From JANOQP01 sp044227705 (GTDB lineage: Bacteria; Bacteroidota; Bacteroidia; Chitinophagales; Saprospiraceae): a stretch of DNA of 33,353 nucleotides. Made by a program: the position numbers and the translations under genes. The DNA lies in the NCBI GenBank assembly GCA_044227705.1, contig JBGAWE010000018.1, positions 1-33,353 on the forward strand, read 5' to 3'. The notes under the pieces are model-generated. The model did not search any database. It was given only the letters and a program-made list of their open reading frames with translations, and was not told the origin of the DNA. Every line of letters starts with the position of its first letter. The stretch's first letter is position 1. This document shows positions 24,363-30,851 of the stretch, in pieces.

Positions 24363-24406
24363 AAAAAAAGGTGTCCGCAACCGGGAGACCGGCTACAGAC
24401 ACCTTT
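24363..24406 (-). terminator. Terminator-grade leader hairpin before the T9SS operon
   Basis: On the minus strand an uninterrupted 18-bp stem (outer AAAGGTGTC/GACACCTTT, inner TGTAGCCGG/CCGGTTGCG with G-U pairs) closes a TCTC tetraloop and is followed by seven T residues. It ends 41 bases before the ATG of the small exported protein. The nearest upstream minus gene ends 545 bases away, and no promoter box is visible between hairpin and ATG, so attenuation of the operon is plausible. Confidence 0.75.
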
Positions 24407-24950
24407 AAATATCTTGAGAATACGAGGACTTCGTAAAAATGCTATTCATGAGATTAGGAAAAAATTCCAGAGATTAAAACAAAGACCCGAGGGCTGGCCC
24501 CGAGCGATTTCGCGCTTTTTTGCCCATCAGCTTCCCCGGTCAAAATGGCCATTGAGCCGGGAGAGATGAGCGGCGGAGCGCACCGCCTTGATTAATGACA
24601 ATCGACAAGGTTTGGAGAAAACTGCTTGCGGAAGATGGGCACTTGAAAGGAAAGAGGGTGGTTCGTGCCGCCGCAATCGAGTTGAAACTCGCTACTGCTT
24701 AATTGTCATGAGATTTGGTCAAAACCGGATTAGAATCGAATTTGGGTTCTTTGGCGGAACAAATGTAGGAACGCCCCCCCCAAACCTGCTACCTCCTGCC
24801 CGGTAATTTTCATGGAATTTTTTTGGCTGGACTGTCAACAACCCTGTTTGGGAGAGCGTAAAAACCCTGTTTTGTCGCCAATATCGCCGAAAAAGGGGCG
24901 AAACTCGCCGTTCCCCGCCCGTCCGGTCCGAAGGGGATGTGGAAAAAAAG
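24407..24950. other. 544-base non-coding stretch, probable long leader
   Basis: No convincing gene is seen here on either strand; the short open frames lack protein-like sequence. The minus strand holds an exact TAnnTTTG box (TACATTTG, 24767-24760) that could start the T9SS operon with a leader of about 430 bases. A small hairpin CGAGT-TGAA-ACTCG lies near 24680 and a run of eight C residues at 24774-24781. The end nearest the HTTM gene carries a direct repeat of AACAGGGTT on the minus strand but no clear terminator. Confidence 0.45.
24760..24767 (-). promoter_or_regulatory. Candidate -7 box for the T9SS operon
   Basis: The minus strand reads TACATTTG, matching TAnnTTTG. It is the only exact match found between the HTTM gene end and the small exported protein. 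The -33 region lacks a TTG at 19-21 bases, so confidence is limited. Confidence 0.35.
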
Positions 24951-26291
24951 TCAGCGCCCCGGCAGCACCAGCCAGTCGATTTTCCGCAGCGGGTCGACGG
25001 TCGCCTTCGCCAGGTCGGTCTTCGGGTCGAGGAAGTCCTGCGGCGGGCGGCCGTTGTAGCTGAAGTGGATGTGGCTGTAGACCTCGATTTCACCAAGCCC
25101 CTTATCGGCCGCCGTCTGATGGGCGAACCGCGCCACCTGCACGACCGAGCGCGGGTCGGTGGCGAGGTGCGCTATCTGGACGTTGTTCAGGATTTCGCCG
25201 AGCGGCAGGAGGAAGTCGCGCCCCTTCTTCACACTGCGCCCGGTCATGACCGGCTCGAGGGCGGCGCGGTTGTCGATCTTCATGTGCCACGAGAAGCGGT
25301 TGCCGATCGTGGTGAAGTCCTGCGGGTTTGGCAAGAAGTAGCCGCGCAGCGGGAAGAGCAGTTGGAAGGCGAAATGCACCAGCAAGAGGCCGACCGCCCA
25401 CCGCGCCGGTTTTTCGAAAACAGGGCCGCCCGTCGACAGCTCGGCCGCGCCGGCCGGCGAAGCTCCCTTTTTCTCCAGCCCCAGCAGCCGCCACAGCCAG
25501 CCCAGCTCGTCCGAGTCGAGGTAGAGCACGAGCGCACCGATCATCACGAACGGGAAGACCCCGATGTCGTGGAAGTTGATGGAGTTCGTCACGTGGAAGA
25601 AGACAAATGCCCAGACCGCCCACCGCCGCGCCGGCCTCCACCATAATAATATAGGAGCAAGGATGTCGATGGCCAGCCCGCCGATGTTGAAGAACTGGAT
25701 GGCCGCCTCGTTGCCCGCCCACATCCCGCCGTTGAGCATCGAGCGCACCGGCTCCTGCCGGAACAGCCAGTCGGGGTTGAGCTTCGCCACGCCGCCGAAG
25801 AAGTAGACCACCATCACCTGCAGCCCGAGGATGAACACCTGCCACCTCGGCACCTCGCGCGGCTCCGACGGCTTGCCGCCCCATGCAAGGAAGCGGTCGG
25901 CCTCCGTGAACATCAGCAGGAAGTACAGCAGGACGAACAGGTAGAGGTGGTTGTTGAAATAGGCCTTCTCCAAAAACAGGAAGTACCACGAACCCGCCAT
26001 CAGCACCGCGCACGCCGCCCGCATCCACCGCCCGAGCATGAGCAGCAGCGAGGCGACGAGCATCGCGAAGAGGATGGCCTGCATCGCCCCGTTGGGCAGC
26101 GGCCTCACCCACTCGAAGCCGTCGAACGTGAAGTGCAGCTTCGGCGCGAGGATTCCCTTGCCGATGAAGTCCTCTTGGTAGTACTTGAGCATCCGCACGA
26201 CCATCATCGCGCCGAAAAAGGCGCGGAAGAAGCCCAGCTTGCGGCCGTCGTCCGGCCCCGAGAGCCATGTCCTGAATTTTTCGAGCATCAC
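24951..26291 (-). CDS. HTTM-domain membrane protein (vitamin K-dependent carboxylase-like)
   Basis: This 446-residue protein has multiple membrane segments in its first 330 residues and a soluble C-terminal part (MKIDNRAALEPVMTGRSVKK onward). The N-terminal RKLGFFRAFFGAMMVVRMLK and the conserved block VYFFGGVAKLNPDWLFRQEP match the HTTM domain. Lys170 in that block corresponds to the position of the conserved lysine in the family of gamma-glutamyl carboxylase. Bacterial HTTM proteins are mostly uncharacterised, and carboxylase activity is not established for them. The gene follows dacB by 31 bases and ends the nadA-aroA-dacB run, so it may act at the envelope. The start could be either of two adjacent ATGs. 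Confidence 0.85.
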   Translation of the reverse strand: MMLEKFRTWLSGPDDGRKLGFFRAFFGAMMVVRMLKYYQEDFIGKGILAPKLHFTFDGFEWVRPLPNGAMQAILFAMLVASLLLMLGRWMRAACAVLMAGSWYFLFLEKAYFNNHLYLFVLLYFLLMFTEADRFLAWGGKPSEPREVPRWQVFILGLQVMVVYFFGGVAKLNPDWLFRQEPVRSMLNGGMWAGNEAAIQFFNIGGLAIDILAPILLWWRPARRWAVWAFVFFHVTNSINFHDIGVFPFVMIGALVLYLDSDELGWLWRLLGLEKKGASPAGAAELSTGGPVFEKPARWAVGLLLVHFAFQLLFPLRGYFLPNPQDFTTIGNRFSWHMKIDNRAALEPVMTGRSVKKGRDFLLPLGEILNNVQIAHLATDPRSVVQVARFAHQTAADKGLGEIEVYSHIHFSYNGRPPQDFLDPKTDLAKATVDPLRKIDWLVLPGR

Positions 26292-26322
26292 TTTTATGAG
26301 AAAAAAACCGGCGGCGAATCTA

Positions 26323-27642
26323 TCAATACTTTTCCCGCACCGCCCGCAGCACGCGCTCCATCTCCTTCTTGTACGGCCCGCTCGGCCCGGCGAAGTTGTT
26401 GTTCATAAAACTGAACGCCAGGACTCGCCCCGACCTCGCCTCGACGTATCCGCTCAAACAGTGGATGCCGCGCAGCGTCCCCGTCTTTGCGTGGAGCCAG
26501 GCCGGCTGGCCGGGGTCGGGCTTGTAGAGGTCGCGCAACGTCCCCTCGCCGCCAGCCGGGAAGAGGTTGAGCAGCCGGGCGGGCGGCTGCTCGCCCCACA
26601 TCTTCTTGAGCAGGAAGGCGAGGCTGCGCGGCGTCTCCATGTTGTATCGGCTCAAGCCCGAGCCGTCCACCCAGCGCGGCTCGTCGGGCAGGTCGGCGAG
26701 GATGTTTTTTTTTGAAAAGGAAATCGCCCGCTCGACCGAGAGCGTGTCGCCCAACCGGCTGGCAGCGCAGAGCATGAGCTGCTCGGCGAGGAAGTTGTCG
26801 CTCGGCAGCATCATCGCCCGCAGGACGGTGTCGGTCGGCGCACCTGTCAAGACCTTCCAGCCCTTCGGGTCGAGTTTCTCGAAAACAGCCACCGTCGCCG
26901 TCGACACCGGGCGGCCGAGGGTGTCCTTCAAAAAAAGCCCGATGTCCAGCCCGTCCCAAAAGATGGGCACCGTCTGCCGGAAGCCCTCGCTCACCTCGGC
27001 CCCTGCCCAAAAGCTCATCCGGTTGCCGAGTTCCTCGCGGTCGACGATGGAGTCCCGCGGCCCGTCGCTGCGCGGCGAGAGGAACTGCCGCATCCTAGGC
27101 GGGCTGATAGAGAAGTCGCGCCCGGCGACGGTGGCCCGGTTGCCGTACATCGGCATCGCCGTCCGCTCGCATTGGAAGCCGGCCCCGAAGTCGTCCCACG
27201 CCCAGCCGGGGCCGAAGCGCGTGTCGCCATATATATAAGGAGTGAGAACCAGCCGCCCCTCCGGCCGCGACCGCAGGAAGCCATAGGCCGGGCTGAATTT
27301 CCCCAAAACCGGGTGGAGAAAGGTCGGGTCGCCGGTGCCCTCGAAAAAGAGGTCGCCGCCGACCGACTGCCAGCGCAGCGCGGGCAGCGAGTCGCCCAGC
27401 AGGCGGAGGCAGGCGTAGAGCGTGAGGATTTTCGTGTTGGAGGCGGGGGTGAAATACTTCGCGCCGTTGACATCGCAGAGCGTCCGGCCGGTCGCAGCGT
27501 CGAGCAGGGTGAAGCCCGTGAACGCGCCCGAGAAGACCGGCGAGCGGGTGATTTCCCTTTCAATAGAACTGCCCGCCCGGCGGCTCGTCGCACAGGAGGA
27601 GAGCAGGAAGCCAGCGGCAAGAAAGAAGGCGATTTTTCTCAT
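26323..27642 (-). CDS. dacB: D-alanyl-D-alanine carboxypeptidase/endopeptidase, S13 (PBP4) family
   Basis: This 439-residue lipoprotein (signal MRKIAFFLAAGFLLSSCATS, lipobox Cys near residue 17) has all three penicillin-binding motifs. These are SNTK (68-71, in YFTPASNTKILTLYACLRLL), SDN (281-283, in MLPSDNFLAEQLM) and KTG (386-388, in WLHAKTGTLRGIHCLSGY). Long insertions between SxxK and SxN are typical of the S13 family. It trims or cleaves D-Ala cross-links in peptidoglycan in the periplasm. It lies 42 bases after aroA and 31 bases before the HTTM gene, probably in one transcript. Confidence 0.9.
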   Translation of the reverse strand: MRKIAFFLAAGFLLSSCATSRRAGSSIEREITRSPVFSGAFTGFTLLDAATGRTLCDVNGAKYFTPASNTKILTLYACLRLLGDSLPALRWQSVGGDLFFEGTGDPTFLHPVLGKFSPAYGFLRSRPEGRLVLTPYIYGDTRFGPGWAWDDFGAGFQCERTAMPMYGNRATVAGRDFSISPPRMRQFLSPRSDGPRDSIVDREELGNRMSFWAGAEVSEGFRQTVPIFWDGLDIGLFLKDTLGRPVSTATVAVFEKLDPKGWKVLTGAPTDTVLRAMMLPSDNFLAEQLMLCAASRLGDTLSVERAISFSKKNILADLPDEPRWVDGSGLSRYNMETPRSLAFLLKKMWGEQPPARLLNLFPAGGEGTLRDLYKPDPGQPAWLHAKTGTLRGIHCLSGYVEARSGRVLAFSFMNNNFAGPSGPYKKEMERVLRAVREKY

Positions 27643-27684
27643 AAACAGTTGGAAATCATCGGATTGTGCAGACCAAATTCCTGC

Positions 27685-28947
27685 TCAAACATCCGAAAGC
27701 CGGAAGCCGAGCCTCCCCAAATCCTCCCAGAAACCGGGATAAGACTTCCCGACAACCTCCGGCTCCTCGATTTCAATCTCCGAAAAAATCCCCAGCGGCG
27801 CGAACGCCAGCGCCATCCGGTGGTCGCCGTGCGAGGCGAATCGCGGCGGCCGCTCGGGCCAGGCGGCCTTCCCGTCGATTTGGAAGAAGGTCTTGCCCGG
27901 CTGCTTTTTGTTGAAGTGCGGCGGCAGCTTCGTCATCGGGACGCCGAGCTTGGCCAGTTCCGTCGTCAGGGCGGCGACACGGTCGGTCTCCTTGATTCCC
28001 AGCGTGTCGAGGCCGCTGAAGATGCCCTTGACGCCCAGCCCGGCGCAGGTCACGGCCAGTGTCTGGGCGATGTCGGGGCAGTCGATGAAGTCCTTCTCGA
28101 AAAAGGGGTGCGGCGGGCGCCCCGTCTTTTCCAAAAGGATATGTCCGTCGCCGAACGTCGTCTTCACCCCGAACGGCTCGAACAGCGCGGGCAGCACAGC
28201 GTCGCCTTGCCAGCTTTCTCGGTGCAAGCCGTTGATTTTCAATGAAATAGACTCGCTGAAAGCCGCCAATTGGTAAAAATAGCTCGCCGCCGACCAGTCG
28301 CTCTCGACAGCGAACGGCCGCCCCTGGTATCCGCCCGGCCGCACGGTGATGACCCTCCCCTCCCACACCACCTCTGCCCCGAACAGGCTCATCTGCTCGA
28401 TGGTCATCTGGATGTAGGAGCGCGAGACGGCCTCGCCGACCAGCTCGATCTCCAGCCCCTCGGGCAAGTACGGGCCGATCATCAAGAGCGACGAGATGAA
28501 CTGGCTCGAAATCGTCGCCGGGACGCTCACGCGCCGGTGCTTGCCGAGCCGTCGCGGCGGGTGGATGAAGACGGGGGGGAAGCCGTCGTTCTCGATGAAC
28601 TCGATGTCGGCCCCCAGCCGGTTGAGCGCCGTGACGAGCGCGCCGATGGGCCGCTCCTTCATCCTTTCCGAGCCGGTCAAAACTTGCGAGCCGGGCTGCA
28701 CGGCGAAATAAGCGGTGAGGAAGCGGAAGGTGGTTCCCGCGTTGCCCGCGTCGAAGATGCCCTTTTTGTGGGTGAGAAGCTCGACGAGGAGCCGCGTGTC
28801 CTCCGAGGTGGAGAGGTTGGAAATCGGGAAGTCGCAGCCGCACAAAGCGTTGATAATCAACGCCCGGTTGCTGATGGACTTCGAGCCGTCGAGGGTGATT
28901 TCGCCCGCGATGTGGCGGTCTGGTCGGCTGATTCGCTTTATGTTCAT
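27685..28947 (-). CDS. aroA: 3-phosphoshikimate 1-carboxyvinyltransferase (EPSP synthase)
   Basis: This 420-residue cytoplasmic enzyme of the shikimate pathway transfers the enolpyruvyl group of PEP to shikimate 3-phosphate. Diagnostic stretches are GSKSISNRALIINAL (Lys23 and Arg28 region), NAGTTFRFLTAYF (69-81; the usual motif has NSGTT or NAGTT), LTGSERMKERPIGALVTAL, ESDWSAASYFYQLAAF, GIKETDRVAALTTEL and HGDHRMALAFAPLG near the C-terminus. Length is normal. It is downstream of nadA across a 125-base gap holding a palindromic repeat, and directly upstream of dacB. No promoter box was found in the gap, so it may be read from the nadA promoter. Confidence 0.95.
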   Translation of the reverse strand: MNIKRISRPDRHIAGEITLDGSKSISNRALIINALCGCDFPISNLSTSEDTRLLVELLTHKKGIFDAGNAGTTFRFLTAYFAVQPGSQVLTGSERMKERPIGALVTALNRLGADIEFIENDGFPPVFIHPPRRLGKHRRVSVPATISSQFISSLLMIGPYLPEGLEIELVGEAVSRSYIQMTIEQMSLFGAEVVWEGRVITVRPGGYQGRPFAVESDWSAASYFYQLAAFSESISLKINGLHRESWQGDAVLPALFEPFGVKTTFGDGHILLEKTGRPPHPFFEKDFIDCPDIAQTLAVTCAGLGVKGIFSGLDTLGIKETDRVAALTTELAKLGVPMTKLPPHFNKKQPGKTFFQIDGKAAWPERPPRFASHGDHRMALAFAPLGIFSEIEIEEPEVVGKSYPGFWEDLGRLGFRLSDV

Positions 28948-28955
28948 CTGTGTTC

Positions 28956-29057
28956 GCTCGTGAAGGTCTTTTTCCGAAACGTGCTGGTCGCCGCAGGTCT
29001 TTGACCTGCGTTCGGCGGGACCTGCAACTGACGCGTTTCGGTCAAATCTTCACGAGC
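28956..29057. repeat. Nested palindromic element between nadA and aroA
   Basis: Outer arms GCTCGTGAAG/CTTCACGAGC (28956-28965, 29048-29057), a second pair CCGAAACG/CGTTTCGG (28974-28981, 29034-29041) and an inner hairpin CGCAGGTC-TTT-GACCTGCG (28992-29010) are nested, followed by another GACCTGC-like copy. The inner sequence is of a kind I recall as repeated in Bacteroidota genomes. It is probably a dispersed element inserted in the operon. Confidence 0.7.
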
Positions 29058-29072
29058 AAGCGGCTTTCGGCA

Positions 29073-30086
29073 CTAACCAAGCAATCCTGCCCTTGCCGAC
29101 ACCTCCAGCATCCGGTCGATGGAGGCGCGGCCCTCGCGGATGACCCACTCGGGCAGCTCGATCTCGGGCAGCTCGTGCGTCATGCAGAGGTAGAGCTTTT
29201 CCATCGTGTTGCGCTTCATGTGGGGGCAGTCGTTGCAGGCGCAGTTGTTGGTCGGCGGGGCGGGGATGAAGGTCTTTTGCGGGCTTCGGAGCTGCATCTG
29301 GTGCAGAATCCCGGCCTCGGTGGCGACGATGAACTCGGTCGCCGGGTCCTTGATGGTGAAGTTCAGCAGCCCCGTCGTCGAGCCGATGAAGTCGGCCTGG
29401 TCGAGCAGCGCGGCCTCGCACTCGGGGTGGGCGATGAACTTCGCCGACGGGTGCCGGTGCCGCAGCCGGGCAATTTTTTCGAGACTGAAAATCTCGTGCA
29501 CCATGCAAGCGCCGTCCCAGAGGAGCATCTCGCGGCCCGTTTTCTTCTGCAAATAGGCACCGAGGTTCTTGTCGGGGGCGAAGATGATTTTTTTGTCGAG
29601 GGGAATCGACTCGATGATTTGTACGGCGTTCGTCGAGGTGCAGCAAATATCCGTTAGGGTTTTCAGCTCGGCGGTGCAGTTGATGTAGCTGACGACGACG
29701 TGGTCGGGGTGCTTCTCTTTGAACTTCCGGAAGAGGCTCGGCGGGCAACTGTCGGCCAGCGAGCAGCCCGCTTTGAGGTCGGGCAGGACGACCTTTTTCT
29801 GCGGCGAGAGCATCTTGGCCGTCTCCGCCATGAAGTGCACCCCCGCAAAGACAATCATCTCCGCATCGGTCGCAGCGGCCTTCTGCGAAAGGCCGAGCGA
29901 GTCGCCGATGTAGTCGGCCACGTCCTGAATCTCGGATTCCTGATAGTAGTGGGCGAGGATGACGGCGTTCTTCTCCTTTTTGAGCCGGTTTATCTCGGCT
30001 ACGAGGTCGAGCGAGGGGTCGACCTCGAGGTCGAGCCAGCCTCGGCGGTTGAGGTTTCGGGTGGCGGATTCGATTTCTGAGAGCAT
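29073..30086 (-). CDS. nadA: Quinolinate synthase A
   Basis: This 337-residue cytoplasmic [4Fe-4S] enzyme condenses iminoaspartate with dihydroxyacetone phosphate in de novo NAD synthesis. Family motifs are NAVILAHYYQESEIQDVADY, AGVHFMAETAKMLSPQKKVV, LPDLKAGCSLADSC (Cys108), CTSTNAVQII, DGACMVHE (Cys194) and CNDCPHMKRNTMEKLY (Cys284/Cys287). These supply the cluster ligands, one of the last two being used. Its usual partner nadB is not in the window. It starts a minus-strand run with aroA and dacB, and an exact TAnnTTTG box lies about 40 bases upstream. Confidence 0.96.
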   Translation of the reverse strand: MLSEIESATRNLNRRGWLDLEVDPSLDLVAEINRLKKEKNAVILAHYYQESEIQDVADYIGDSLGLSQKAAATDAEMIVFAGVHFMAETAKMLSPQKKVVLPDLKAGCSLADSCPPSLFRKFKEKHPDHVVVSYINCTAELKTLTDICCTSTNAVQIIESIPLDKKIIFAPDKNLGAYLQKKTGREMLLWDGACMVHEIFSLEKIARLRHRHPSAKFIAHPECEAALLDQADFIGSTTGLLNFTIKDPATEFIVATEAGILHQMQLRSPQKTFIPAPPTNNCACNDCPHMKRNTMEKLYLCMTHELPEIELPEWVIREGRASIDRMLEVSARAGLLG

Positions 30087-30126
30087 TATTTATCCCTTTT
30101 CTGTGTGGTTTTGGGCTGATTTGGGG

Positions 30127-30134
30127 CAAAAGTA
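30127..30134 (-). promoter_or_regulatory. -7 promoter box of nadA
   Basis: The minus strand reads TACTTTTG, an exact TAnnTTTG match, giving a predicted leader of about 35 bases. It is back to back with the plus-strand box at 30161-30168. Confidence 0.5.
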
Positions 30135-30160
30135 GCCGCACACCCCAAACAGCCGATTGC

Positions 30161-30168
30161 TATTTTTG
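30161..30168 (+). promoter_or_regulatory. -7 promoter box of the broken outer-membrane gene
   Basis: TATTTTTG matches TAnnTTTG exactly, 23 bases before the ATG at 30192. Together with the divergent nadA box it explains the 105-base intergenic space. Confidence 0.45.
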
Positions 30169-30191
30169 TGTTCAAAAAAAGCCCGTGCGCC

Positions 30192-30812
30192 ATGCGCGTT
30201 TTCCTTTACGCCCTGCTTTCCCTCCCTTTCGGCTGTGTCGCGCAGGCCAACGAAATCAAGGCCGGGCCCACCGCCACCTATTTTTTTGACTGGACGGGTC
30301 CTCCACCCGTCGAAGGTCGACTGGGCGAAGGCCTGCCGCAATACTCGGTCGCCGTCGGCAGGCTCGTCGGGCGGGCACAAAGGTTTGCCTCGCCGCACAG
30401 CACGCCGAATCACACGATGAAAGGGACGTCCACTCATTCGCCGCCTATCGAATCGACCGGGAGCAGTCTATCTATTCGGCCTCCATCTGGCGAAAAAAGC
30501 TCGACAAAAAGGTGAAATGCTGGATTGGCACTGGCCTCTGCATTCGTATCGATGGAAAAAGTCAGTTACTTGCCGAGCCACTTCGGAAATGGCGACGAAA
30601 CCTACGACTACCACCAACTAGGCCTCCTGCTCGGCTCGGAGGCCCAGTTCAAAATTGTCGGCCCGGTTCATTGCCTTGCGGCGGCCAACCTGCAATTGGT
30701 CCCGACCTGGCGGCAAGACAAGGCCATGCTGACCCTCTCGACCGGAATCGCCGTGCATTACGGCCAAATCTTTCGCCGCAGCCATTGGCCTAGGGAAGGC
30801 CGGAAGCTCTGA
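30192..30812 (+). pseudogene. Frameshifted outer-membrane-like exported protein
   Basis: A signal peptide (MRVFLYALLSLPFGCVAQAN) opens a frame that is protein-like to about 30370 (KAGPTATYFFDWTG, then PQYSVAVGRLVG). Protein-like sequence then continues in a second frame (DERDVHSFAAYRIDREQSIY, KKVKCWIGTGLCIR) to about 30540. It returns to the first frame (MEKVSYLPSHFGNGDETYDY, LGLLLGSEAQFKIVGPVHCL) up to a stop at 30812. Two compensating one-base changes would restore a protein of about 206 residues with alternating beta-strand character. The first frame alone ends at 30515. Either a decayed gene or two base errors; no family name is assigned. Confidence 0.65.
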
Positions 30813-30851
30813 ACCCGCCGGCCCGTCTATTTTTCGCCCAAAAAACAGGTC

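Noticed and set aside
24354..24806. Two short plus-strand frames in the 544-base gap
   Set aside because: They cover the leader hairpin and low-complexity sequence, have no protein-like pattern, and lack promoter boxes on that strand.
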